A stretch of 64,000 nucleotides of DNA, taken from the NCBI GenBank assembly GCA_964517795.1, contig CAZFDE010000006.1:3761-67760 (forward strand), written 5' to 3'. The DNA is from CAZFDE01 sp964517795 (GTDB lineage: Bacteria > Planctomycetota > Phycisphaerae > Sedimentisphaerales > Anaerobacaceae). Within the stretch, counting starts at the first letter, position 1. The number at the start of each line of letters is the position of its first letter. The translations under genes were made by a program, and so were the position numbers. Shown piece after piece: positions 40,712 to 49,580 of the stretch. The notes beneath the pieces are model-generated. The model worked only from the letters and a program-made list of their open reading frames with translations. It was not told the origin of the DNA and did no database searches.

Positions 40712-42383
40712 TCCTCAATATTCAGTTATGCAAAAAGAACAACTTCAACAAAACACACACTCATCTTTGGCTGGATGGCTTATTCTCTTTATTGTTGTGA
40801 TGGCATTTGCAATTCGGGCGACGGGTACATGGTTTGGGTTGCCTTATATTTACAGTGCGGATGCGCATTTGTTTGTGAATCCTGCATTGAACATGATCCG
40901 GACCGGAGATTTGAATCCGCATTGGTATGGGGCGGGTACGTTTGTTATTTATTGCCTCGCGGTCTTGTGGCTTTTTGTGATGGGCGGCTACATGCTTTGG
41001 GGAGCCCTCACCGGCAATGCGCATCCGATCAGCGAAATCCGGGAGATGATCGATACCATTCCGCAATCCGATCCGACATTGTTTTATCTCAGCGGTCGAT
41101 TATTGATGGTTGTGTTTGCCGCGATCACAGTATATATAGTCTATCTGCTGGGCAAGCGGTTGTTTAATCAATGGATAGGATTATTGGCCGCTTTTTGTAT
41201 GGCGCTGTCCCCGTTGCATATTCTGCATAGTCGCTATATTCGGCCGGATATTCCAACAACAATGCTTGTTGTGTTATCGATTTATTTTTTGTTTCGATTT
41301 TATGATCAAAATAATAAAGTCCGGTGGCTGATTTTGTCATCTTTATTCGCCGGTTTTTCCATAGCCGCCAAATACACGTCCGGCATCGTTATTGTGCCGA
41401 TTTTGCTGTATGTCTGCATCAATGATTTTTTCCGCATATATGGCAAAAATATACAACGGCCGTTGAAAAAATACATACTGGATTTCATTAAATTACGATC
41501 AGGTCTGAGCCTGGCGTTAATATGTATTTTCCTCGGTTATTTTATTTTTGCCCCGTTCACCATCATCTATATACATAAGCTGTTCGAAGCACTGGCTCAT
41601 GAAGCACGCAGTACGCACCTTGGCGCCGAAAGATTGCCGGGGATTCAAAATCATCTCTGGTATTTCAAAACAACATTCCTGACCGGTGTGGGAAACGTCA
41701 TTTTTGAAATACTTGCAGGTGCGGGGTTTTTGATCGTTTTAGCCAAACGTCCATTGGATAAACGAAAATTATTATTTTTGTTATTCCCTGTTCTGTTGTT
41801 TGTAATCCTGGGATTTGCAAAGCTTCGGTGGGAGCGATGGCTGATGCCGATTGTCCCGTTTGAGGCGATTTTATTCGCAGTAGGTGTGCATGGGCTTTAT
41901 GTTCGGTTGATTCGTATAAAATTATTCGGTTCTCACAGGCGTATAATACAAGCGGTTATAATCGTTGCGATTTTATGGTTAAGCTATCCTGCCTTGTCGA
42001 AAAATATTCACGAAGCGGTCAAGATGGCTCGCCCGGATAAGCGGACAGTGGCAAAACAGTGGGTAGAGGAGAATCTGCCCGATGGGGCGGCAATCATTTA
42101 CGAGGAATATACGCCCCAATTACACATTCGGCCAGAGAAGAATTTTAAGCTCCAATTTCTCGGTTGGCGGCGTGCAGCAACTATCCCTTTGCGGGCACTG
42201 CAAGCCAATTTTGATTATCTGATTATTACTCATTCGTTTAAGGATCGCTACTATAATGAACCGCAAAAGTATCCGGCCGAAATTGCCTGGTACGAGGCGT
42301 TAAAGCGAACCGGACGGCTGATCAAAACATTCGATGATGACAAACTCCCCGGGCCGACGATTGAAATATATAGACTGCGATAA
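40692..42383 (+). CDS. Family 39-like membrane glycosyltransferase (PMT_2/ArnT type)
   Basis: The 563-residue membrane protein has about ten helices, beginning LAGWLILFIVVMAFAIRATG, with SADAHLFVNPALNMIRTGDL as the first extracellular loop (the usual D-E pair is replaced by AD), and a soluble C-terminal domain from VAKQWVEENLPDGAAIIYEE. PMT_2/ArnT enzymes move a sugar from polyprenyl phosphate to lipid A or protein, matching the donor-making GT2 just upstream. ATG at 40692 or 40728 is possible, and neither has a ribosome site. The acceptor is unknown. Confidence 0.82.
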   Translation: MRIPYRDPQYSVMQKEQLQQNTHSSLAGWLILFIVVMAFAIRATGTWFGLPYIYSADAHLFVNPALNMIRTGDLNPHWYGAGTFVIYCLAVLWLFVMGGYMLWGALTGNAHPISEIREMIDTIPQSDPTLFYLSGRLLMVVFAAITVYIVYLLGKRLFNQWIGLLAAFCMALSPLHILHSRYIRPDIPTTMLVVLSIYFLFRFYDQNNKVRWLILSSLFAGFSIAAKYTSGIVIVPILLYVCINDFFRIYGKNIQRPLKKYILDFIKLRSGLSLALICIFLGYFIFAPFTIIYIHKLFEALAHEARSTHLGAERLPGIQNHLWYFKTTFLTGVGNVIFEILAGAGFLIVLAKRPLDKRKLLFLLFPVLLFVILGFAKLRWERWLMPIVPFEAILFAVGVHGLYVRLIRIKLFGSHRRIIQAVIIVAILWLSYPALSKNIHEAVKMARPDKRTVAKQWVEENLPDGAAIIYEEYTPQLHIRPEKNFKLQFLGWRRAATIPLRALQANFDYLIITHSFKDRYYNEPQKYPAEIAWYEALKRTGRLIKTFDDDKLPGPTIEIYRLR

Positions 42384-42429
42384 ACAGTCAAAAGCGGATA
42401 GTCTTACAAATGGTTTTTGCAAAGAAGCA

Positions 42430-42458
42430 TTGTGTCCGTCCGGGATACCGGTTAAAAT
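42430..42458 (+). promoter_or_regulatory. Promoter for the DUF4954-SIS pair
   Basis: TTGTGT (42430-42435), a 17-base spacer and TAAAAT (42453-42458), 75 bases before the DUF4954 start. Confidence 0.5.
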
Positions 42459-42533
42459 GACTGCCCGCAGCGTGGATATGGAAATAGCCGCTTAATGGCG
42501 GTGATACGTTCAACAGAGATAAGGAGTGTCGAT

Positions 42534-44726
42534 ATGGATACCGTTTCAATTCTGCCGGCCGACAGCATGGGACGAAATTTCATCCCCCCTGAATTCCTCC
42601 CTGATGGTCAGGATGAGTATTACCTGCGCAATACACAATTGAACAAACCCGAAACCCAATGGCGTCATCTGAAAGCCCACGAGGTGGAATTATTGGTGAA
42701 AAATGGCAACGCGGCCGACAGTTGGGATAATATATATGTGACCGACCCATTCGATCCGGAACGAATACGCAATACCGAATTTTTCGGACTCATCCGGATC
42801 GGCGCGCTTCGCGATATCATTCTCGAGCATCACGATCTACAGGTCCCGGCCGGCATCACCAACAGCCGGATCGTCGCGTGTGACATTGGCGACGATGTCG
42901 CGATCCATGATGTCCGATACCTGGCGCATTTTATTGTCGGCGACCGTTGCCTGCTCGCCAATATCGACGAAATGCATACAACCAACCACGCCAAATTCGG
43001 CAATGGCATTATCAAAGACGGCGAGCCCGAAAACATTCGAGTCAAATTGGACCTGATCAATGAAACCGGCAGCCGGGCGGTATGGCCGTTTGACGGGATG
43101 ACCACCGGCGATGCATACTTGTGGGCTAAATATCGCGATGATGCGGCCTTATTAAAACAATTTCAAAAGATGACCCAGGAACGGTTCGATCCGCGCCGCG
43201 GTTTTTACGGCACCACCGGCGAGCAGTGTGTGATCAAAAATTCACGGATCCTCAAAGATGTCAAAGTCGGCGACCACTGTTATATCAAAGGCGCGAACAA
43301 ACTCAAAAACCTGACGATCAACTCCTCGCAGGCCGAACCGGTCCAGATCGGCGAGGGCGTTGAAATGGTCAACGGGATCATTGGTTACGGCTGCCATATT
43401 TTCTATGGCTGCAAAGCCGTGCGTTTCATTATGGGCAACAATTCCAACCTTAAATACGGTGCACGCCTGATCCATTCCTACCTCGGTGACAATTCGACCG
43501 TATCCTGTTGCGAGATGCTCAATAACCTGATCTTTCCGGCCCACGAGCAGCACCATAACAATTCGTTTTTGATCGCTTCGGTTGTCCTGGGCCAAAGCAA
43601 CCTTGCCGCCGGTGCGACCATCGGCTCGAACCACAACAGCCGTGCCAACGATAACGAGATCCAGGCCGGCAGGGGCTTTTGGCCCGGTCTGTGCACCAGT
43701 GTCAAGCATTCCTGCCGATTTGCTTCCTTTATCCTGCTCTCCAAGGCGGATTACCCCGCGGAGATGGATATCCCGCTGCCGTTCTCGCTGTTGAACAATA
43801 ATACCGCTGACGATTGCCTTGAGGTCATGCCCGCGTTCTGGTGGCGCTATAATATGTATGCCCTGGCCCGCAATACCTGGAAATTCCAGAATCGCGATAA
43901 ACGCATCACCAAAACGCAGAATATTGAATTCGACTCGCTCGCCCCGGATACCGTCGAGGAAATCCTTCATGCCCGCGGCCTGCTCGAATTATGGACAGGT
44001 AAAGCAGTCCTCGGCGACTCGGCCAAAGATATGGATGCCCGGCAGATCATGCAAGCGGGGCGAAAGGCCCTCTGTGAAAGCCCCCAAACGGTTGACGCGA
44101 TCCAGGTCCTTGGCGAGAATATGGAAAAATCGCGACGAAAGTCAATCATTCTTAACGCCCATAAGGGTTATCATGCCTACCGGCAGATGCTGTATTATTA
44201 CGCCGTCAAGAATCTCATGGCGTATCTCGAGTCGAATCCCGACGAAAACTTTTCGACGATGGCGGAGAAATTCAATGGCCCGCGGCAAACCGACTGGGTC
44301 AATCTCGGCGGCCAGCTCATCCCGCAAGGCGATGTGGATCGGTTGCGAAGCGATATCGGCGCCGGGGCATTATCTTCCTGGCAGGATATTCATCAGCGAT
44401 ATGACCAGCTCTGGCAGCAGTATGGATTGGCCAAGCAGCGGCATGCCTTTGCGACATTATGTGAATTATTACAAAAGGACAATCCCACCCGCCAACAGTG
44501 GCTCGAAGTGCTGGATAAGGCCGCAGAAATTCAGCAGTATATCTGCGACCAGGTGTATGCCAGCCGCAATAAGGATTACGATAACCCGTTCCGGCAGGCG
44601 ACCTATCGCTGCCATGAGGAAATGATCGCCGCCATCGGGACGATTGACGATAACAGCTTCGTCAAACAGGTCCGCGAGGAAACCGAAGAATTCAAAAAAA
44701 GGATTGATGCACTGAAAAACAGGTGA
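42534..44726 (+). CDS. DUF4954 family protein (beta-helix)
   Basis: About 730 residues. The middle holds left-handed beta-helix hexapeptide-type repeats (SRIVACDIGDDVAIHDVRYL, then IKNSRILKDVKVGDHCYIKG, INGIIGYGCHIFYGCKAV, LAAGATIGSNHNSRANDNEI), like acyltransferases and nucleotidyltransferases of the UDP-sugar class; the C-terminal third is helical. DUF4954 proteins occur in Bacteroidota and Planctomycetota without known function. It is followed after 38 bases by a SIS-domain sugar isomerase-like protein, suggesting a role in hexosamine or sugar-phosphate metabolism. ATG at 42534 is used, with AAGGAG nine bases upstream; the ATG at 42495 has none. Confidence 0.85.
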   Translation: MDTVSILPADSMGRNFIPPEFLPDGQDEYYLRNTQLNKPETQWRHLKAHEVELLVKNGNAADSWDNIYVTDPFDPERIRNTEFFGLIRIGALRDIILEHHDLQVPAGITNSRIVACDIGDDVAIHDVRYLAHFIVGDRCLLANIDEMHTTNHAKFGNGIIKDGEPENIRVKLDLINETGSRAVWPFDGMTTGDAYLWAKYRDDAALLKQFQKMTQERFDPRRGFYGTTGEQCVIKNSRILKDVKVGDHCYIKGANKLKNLTINSSQAEPVQIGEGVEMVNGIIGYGCHIFYGCKAVRFIMGNNSNLKYGARLIHSYLGDNSTVSCCEMLNNLIFPAHEQHHNNSFLIASVVLGQSNLAAGATIGSNHNSRANDNEIQAGRGFWPGLCTSVKHSCRFASFILLSKADYPAEMDIPLPFSLLNNNTADDCLEVMPAFWWRYNMYALARNTWKFQNRDKRITKTQNIEFDSLAPDTVEEILHARGLLELWTGKAVLGDSAKDMDARQIMQAGRKALCESPQTVDAIQVLGENMEKSRRKSIILNAHKGYHAYRQMLYYYAVKNLMAYLESNPDENFSTMAEKFNGPRQTDWVNLGGQLIPQGDVDRLRSDIGAGALSSWQDIHQRYDQLWQQYGLAKQRHAFATLCELLQKDNPTRQQWLEVLDKAAEIQQYICDQVYASRNKDYDNPFRQATYRCHEEMIAAIGTIDDNSFVKQVREETEEFKKRIDALKNR

Positions 44727-44764
44727 TGAAAAAATAATAACCCAATGCTTGAAAGGAAAACCCA

Positions 44765-45781
44765 ATGAATCTAACGGACCCGAAGTACTCCAAGTACGCC
44801 CTCGTGCAGGAGATGATGGATACCGTCGATGTGGTCAATGGATTTGACGTGACCCAGACGGCCGAAGTCGCCAAACAAATTCAGTCTGTCGGCCGGTTGC
44901 TGATGACCGGCGAAGGCTCAAGCCGCATTTTCCCGGCCAAAAACGCCATCCGCAAGACGCTCCGCTGGGGCCTGGATCTTCAGGTCGCGACCGACGGCTC
45001 CCGCCAGTCGGCCGAGTATGACCTGAAGGATTTCGCGGTCTTTTGTGCATCGAATTCCGGCCGCACGAAGGAAGTTGTCCTGCTGGCCAAGAAACTCGGC
45101 GAACAGGGCAATCCGAACCGCTTCGGCCTCAGCGCCAATGCGGGCACCCTGCTCGAAGATGCCTGCGAAAAGACCTTTGTCCTCAAATGCGGCTGGGAAC
45201 AGGCCGTCGCCGCGACGAAAAGCGTGGTCGAACAGGCCCTGTTTTACGAATCCATTCTCTGGCACATGAGCGGCCGGGACAAAGCTGACGAGGTGGCCCA
45301 ATTGGCCGCAAAAGTCGAGCAGGCCCTGACGATGCCGATCGATCCGAAGATTATCCAGGCCGCCGCCAATGCCACGACCATCTACTTTGCCGGCTACAAT
45401 GACGGCGTGGCCGAAGAACTGACGCTCAAGACCAACGAGATCACCCGCCGTAAGTCCGATTTCCTCGAAGGCACCTACGCCGTCCATGGGATCGAGGAGG
45501 TGATGGACCCCAATGACATCGTCTTTGTGGTCGATCCGATCGAGGAAGAGATCGCCAAGTTCCAGGAAGTCCTGGTCGATGGCGTGGGACTGACCGTTGT
45601 TGCCATCGCTGATCGGGATACGCCGTTTCCGACGATCAAGATTCCCGCCGCCGGCGAACTGAATCCCTACGTCTGTCTCTGTGCGGGCTGGAATGTACTG
45701 GTCGAAATCGGCATCGCGACCGGTATCAATCTCGATAAACCCGAACGCGCCCGAAAGGTCGGCAACGAGCTGATCCAGTAA
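44765..45781 (+). CDS. SIS-domain sugar isomerase/deaminase-like protein
   Basis: The 338-residue cytoplasmic protein has two SIS domains, one at about residues 40-160 (LLMTGEGSSRIFPAKNAIRK, VFCASNSGRTKEVVLLAKKL) and one at about 195-320 (TIYFAGYNDGVAEELTLKTN). The layout resembles the AgaS/GlmS isomerase half. SIS proteins isomerise or bind phosphosugars. It is cotranscribed with the DUF4954 gene, so both may handle the same sugar. A strong terminator follows at 45807. The exact reaction is not predicted. Confidence 0.87.
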   Translation: MNLTDPKYSKYALVQEMMDTVDVVNGFDVTQTAEVAKQIQSVGRLLMTGEGSSRIFPAKNAIRKTLRWGLDLQVATDGSRQSAEYDLKDFAVFCASNSGRTKEVVLLAKKLGEQGNPNRFGLSANAGTLLEDACEKTFVLKCGWEQAVAATKSVVEQALFYESILWHMSGRDKADEVAQLAAKVEQALTMPIDPKIIQAAANATTIYFAGYNDGVAEELTLKTNEITRRKSDFLEGTYAVHGIEEVMDPNDIVFVVDPIEEEIAKFQEVLVDGVGLTVVAIADRDTPFPTIKIPAAGELNPYVCLCAGWNVLVEIGIATGINLDKPERARKVGNELIQ

Positions 45782-45806
45782 AACCGCGAAATTCGCTTAT
45801 GGCTTT

Positions 45807-45836
45807 AAAAACCACCTGTCCATCAGGTGGTTTTTT
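45807..45836. terminator. Bidirectional intrinsic terminator
   Basis: AAAAACCACCTG (45807-45818), loop TCCAT, CAGGTGGTTTTTT (45824-45836): a 12-base stem with flanking A and T runs, so it can act in both directions for the convergent SIS and PPC genes. The T run overlaps the stop of the PPC-domain gene. Confidence 0.93.
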
Positions 45837-48231
45837 ACTTTACAATTTCAACAGCAATGGCCGGCAGGGTGCCGAGAAAGACCGACCGTTTTTTGGGGCC
45901 TTTGTCTTTGGTTTTTTTAGGGGTAAATTCCCGAAAGACATCGACGATCAGGTTTTCTGTAAAACCGCTCTTCAGGATATCCTTGTCGGCCGCAAGTTCA
46001 AATACAATCCCGTCTTTGAGGATTTGCGTATGTTCAAGGTTAATTCCGGCAGGGGCGTTATCGAGTTGCAGCTTGATGTCTTTAAGGATTCTCCTGTTGG
46101 AGACATTGACCCGGACCTTTTCGCTGCCGCCGAGGGGGATTCGAACCGGCAGGGATTGGTCAATTTCGAGGGTCGGCCCGCGCCATTTTTGTTTCGGTAC
46201 CGAAACGACCAGTTCGTTGGCCGGCACCAGATGACGATAGAGAAACGCCTGCATCATATCCTCGGCGCCGACCGCGGTATGAGTCACTGTTTGGCCGTCA
46301 ATGGCTGCCCGGCCTTCAATTTCGACGGCCGTGATTCGCTGCGGTGCGTTCTCGGCGGCGGCCAATGTCATGCGGATATAATCGCGATCCGCCGGAATTT
46401 TGCCGCCATAAAGTTTGAAACCGGTTTTGGGCTTTTTAAGCACAAGATCAATTTCGCCGTTGAATCCATCTTTTCGCAGGACATGCACACCGATCGCAGC
46501 GGCCGTACCGCGGCGAACACTCAAACTCGACGGTGTAACACGCAACTCAAAATCCGGCCGCGGGGCTGACAGGCGAAGCCGATACGCATAGGCCCGCCCG
46601 CCATGATTTTGCGAATCGGACAGATAGACATAATAATTACCATCGGCAGGTAGTTCGGCTGAAATATAGGAATCCGCATGATGGGTCACCAGGCCCGTTG
46701 TGTCTTTATGCAGATATTGATCTTTGACGACATAATCATCGTTAAATTGGATCGTATTGCCGTTTGCATCGGCGATGCGCAGCAGCGAATCCAGCGGCGA
46801 ATTGAGTTGCCTTGCATACACTTCGGCGACGATTTTTTGGCCGGCTTTACCGGAAAAGCGGAAGATGTCCGTATCGCCGCGGCGGGAAATCCGGCCGTTA
46901 ACAATAATCGGCAGGGTAACCGCCTGCGCATTGTTCGGCTCATTATTCGATTCTTTTTCTTCGCACTCGGCCAGTGTATCAACCCTATAGGGGACCGCAT
47001 TTGAAAATTTGCTTTCTTGATGATAGACCGCCTTTCGGATCGGGCTGGGGCCGGCCTGGGTATCCAATGCGATGAGGGTTTCATTGAGATTCCAACCGCT
47101 GATAAAGGCGTTTGTCTGGGTGCCGGTCTTGCCGCCTAAGGGGAACAATTCGGTAATAAAGGGTTTTTCGCTGATCCCGATACGATAGACAAAATCTTCG
47201 CGACCGCGAAAGATCGAATCGCGAATTTCCAGTTTATACTCACCGGTTTTGGGAATCTCATAAAACAGAACCGGATCGGGGTGGAACCGGTAGTCGTCCA
47301 TAAACGCGATTTCTTTGCCATTCGAATCATACAACGTGACCACCGCCTGAAACCAACCCGGAACCGCATCGGCTAAGTACGGGATCAGGCTGCGGGCATG
47401 AGTCTCGATCACCAGTTTTTGGCCCTTGGCGGCCTGAAAATGGAAATGGTCGATATCACCGGGCATGATCTGGCCGTTCAGCACAACCGGCAGCTTAACC
47501 GGTTTGTCCTTCGGTACGTTTGGCAGCTTAGGTGAATCCACATCATTGTTGGGTTCGAGTTCTGTGATCTCCGGCAAAGTCCCGACCTCAAAAACCATTG
47601 GATTGGTCAGGCCGCCGGCCGTGAGAAGTCGAAGTTCGCGCCGGCCGGGCCTGGCATTCGGATCAACGGTGATTTCAACCAGTACGGTTTCAGCGATCTG
47701 TCGATTCTGCTGTCGTCTTCGTTTTGGATCAAAGAGCATATGTCGGATATGGGCCAATTCCCGCAAGCTCTTATTCTCCAGGTCATACCATAATGGATTA
47801 TTGGGCAGCTTGACATCTTCCGCTTTTGTATTCTTTTCATCCTGGCCATTGGCATTTTTGGGTGCACCTTTTTTCTGAGGTCGTTTACTTAAACGTTTGA
47901 TTTTTTCCAGTTCGATTCCCAATTCAGCCATGCGTTTATTACGTACCGCTTCCATACGGCTTCGAAGTTCCTGACGCTGGTCTTTGTCGAGATTTCTCAA
48001 ACCGGGCGCATATTCAATCACCGATACCCGAATACCAACACCGGTAATATACACTTCCTGTGGGCCTCTAAGGTATTGGCCGCCGAGAACAATATTTATG
48101 GTTTGTCCCTGTTGGGCGCCGGCCGGATAAATATACCCGATATGCGGCTCTCGTTTGGTTTCAGCCGTTGCGAGCGAAAATAAAACCAGAATAATGAGTA
48201 ATAAGCATACTTGGTTTTTGAAAAACATCAT
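45835..48231 (-). CDS. Secreted PPC-domain protein
   Basis: The 798-residue protein has a signal peptide (VCLLLIILVLFSLATA), then mostly beta-sandwich modules. Pre-peptidase C-terminal-like segments are seen twice: LPVVLNGQIMPGDIDHFHFQ with AAKGQKLVIETHARS, and LPIIVNGRISRRGDTDIFRF with KAGQKIVAEVYARQL. The N-terminal third (about residues 30-230) is charged and starts PHIGYIYPAGAQQGQTINIV. Proteins like this lie next to DUF1501 and DUF1549 genes in many planctomycetes, as here (13 bases). It may be an envelope or extracellular scaffold. The reaction, if any, is unknown. The stop is inside the terminator. Confidence 0.85.
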   Translation of the reverse strand: MMFFKNQVCLLLIILVLFSLATAETKREPHIGYIYPAGAQQGQTINIVLGGQYLRGPQEVYITGVGIRVSVIEYAPGLRNLDKDQRQELRSRMEAVRNKRMAELGIELEKIKRLSKRPQKKGAPKNANGQDEKNTKAEDVKLPNNPLWYDLENKSLRELAHIRHMLFDPKRRRQQNRQIAETVLVEITVDPNARPGRRELRLLTAGGLTNPMVFEVGTLPEITELEPNNDVDSPKLPNVPKDKPVKLPVVLNGQIMPGDIDHFHFQAAKGQKLVIETHARSLIPYLADAVPGWFQAVVTLYDSNGKEIAFMDDYRFHPDPVLFYEIPKTGEYKLEIRDSIFRGREDFVYRIGISEKPFITELFPLGGKTGTQTNAFISGWNLNETLIALDTQAGPSPIRKAVYHQESKFSNAVPYRVDTLAECEEKESNNEPNNAQAVTLPIIVNGRISRRGDTDIFRFSGKAGQKIVAEVYARQLNSPLDSLLRIADANGNTIQFNDDYVVKDQYLHKDTTGLVTHHADSYISAELPADGNYYVYLSDSQNHGGRAYAYRLRLSAPRPDFELRVTPSSLSVRRGTAAAIGVHVLRKDGFNGEIDLVLKKPKTGFKLYGGKIPADRDYIRMTLAAAENAPQRITAVEIEGRAAIDGQTVTHTAVGAEDMMQAFLYRHLVPANELVVSVPKQKWRGPTLEIDQSLPVRIPLGGSEKVRVNVSNRRILKDIKLQLDNAPAGINLEHTQILKDGIVFELAADKDILKSGFTENLIVDVFREFTPKKTKDKGPKKRSVFLGTLPAIAVEIVK

Positions 48232-48244
48232 CCGGTTCCTTGTC

Positions 48245-49567
48245 TTACATAATCTCGCTTAGACGGCCATTGCCTTTTTCAGATGGCGGCATCACCTTGA
48301 CATCTATCCCTCGCGGATTCGGCAGGGGTCCGTCCGGATCGATCCCCAATAGCTGGTACATGCTACCGATCAAATCCGCCGGATAGACCGGGCGATCGGC
48401 AACTTCGGTCCCGTATTCATTGGATGCGCCAATAACGTTTCCGCCTTTGAAACCGCCGCCGGCAACGACCGAGCAGAAGCAGTTGCCGTAATGCGATCGC
48501 CCGCCGTTCCACGGGGGATTCCACTGGACCTTCGGGCCGCGGCCGAATTCGCCGCTCCACCATATAATCGTACTGTCAAGCAGGCCGCGATCAGACAGAT
48601 CTTCCAGAAGTGTAGCCATACCCTTGTCCATTTCAGGCAGTTTCTGCCGCATTATCTGGAAGTGCTGCTTATGCGTATCCCAGCCCTTGTAATTGATCGT
48701 GATATAGGGCACGCCGTGTTCGACCAATCGCCGTGCCATCAGGCAGGATTGACCGAATGTATTGCGGCCGTATTGGTCCCGGACCTCATCTTTTTCCGAA
48801 GACAGATCAAATAGCTTTTTCGCATCACCGAACATCAAACTGTAGGCCTCTTGTTCGCATTTGTCCAACTTCTCGAAATGCGGATTTTTCGGCATGGCCT
48901 CACCGAGTGTGTCGAGGTCATGCAGCAATTGCCGCCGCTTTTTCTGACGCTGATCGGTAATTCCCTTGGCGACGATCCCCTCAACTGCAAATGGGGTTTG
49001 GCTGGGATTGCCCCCGGTGGCAAATGGTTTATATCGCGGCCCTAAAAAGCCTGCTTCGGAAAATCGCCCCTGTGGTTCGGTCAGGACGATATACGGCGGT
49101 ACCAGCCCCTTGTACCCATGCTCGTATCCTTTGAATAAAGATACCACCGCCCCAACGCAGGGGAAAACCAGCCTGCCGGGTTCGCGGCCGGTCTGAACCA
49201 TATACGATGCCGTCTCGTGGGCATTAATCCCATGTGTCATACTGCGGATGATCGCATATTTGTCTGCCTGCTTGGCCAGCAAGGGCAGACTGGCGTTAAT
49301 CTGTATTCCATCGACATTGGTATCAATCACCTTATCCAGCGGTCCGCAATAATCGTAACCGGCATCGGGCTTTGGATCGAATGTATCGATATGACACGGC
49401 CCACCCCATAACCAGATCTGGATCACGGATTTCGCCCGGCCTGCGGGTGTATTTGCAACGCTGAGATTGCTCCAGGACGGCATTAAGCTTAATCCTGTTA
49501 TGCCGACCAGGCCCTGCCTGATGAATTCACGCCGTGTTAAAAAATCTATGTTTTGAAAGCGTTCCAT
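48245..49567 (-). CDS. DUF1501 domain protein with Tat signal
   Basis: The 440-residue protein has a twin-arginine signal, LTRREFIRQGLVGITGLSLM. The DUF1501 body shows SVIQIWLWGGPCHIDTFDPK, GREPGRLVFPCVGAVVSLF, SCLMARRLVEHGVPYITINY and DSTIIWWSGEFGRGP. The family belongs to the alkaline-phosphatase/sulfatase superfamily by fold in some descriptions, but has no proven activity. It is the middle gene of the planctomycete trio, 13 bases from the PPC gene and 13 from the DUF1549 gene, so cotranscribed. It would be exported by the tatAC pathway at the start of the window. Confidence 0.92.
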   Translation of the reverse strand: MERFQNIDFLTRREFIRQGLVGITGLSLMPSWSNLSVANTPAGRAKSVIQIWLWGGPCHIDTFDPKPDAGYDYCGPLDKVIDTNVDGIQINASLPLLAKQADKYAIIRSMTHGINAHETASYMVQTGREPGRLVFPCVGAVVSLFKGYEHGYKGLVPPYIVLTEPQGRFSEAGFLGPRYKPFATGGNPSQTPFAVEGIVAKGITDQRQKKRRQLLHDLDTLGEAMPKNPHFEKLDKCEQEAYSLMFGDAKKLFDLSSEKDEVRDQYGRNTFGQSCLMARRLVEHGVPYITINYKGWDTHKQHFQIMRQKLPEMDKGMATLLEDLSDRGLLDSTIIWWSGEFGRGPKVQWNPPWNGGRSHYGNCFCSVVAGGGFKGGNVIGASNEYGTEVADRPVYPADLIGSMYQLLGIDPDGPLPNPRGIDVKVMPPSEKGNGRLSEIM

Positions 49568-49580
49568 TTTTGCACCATGT

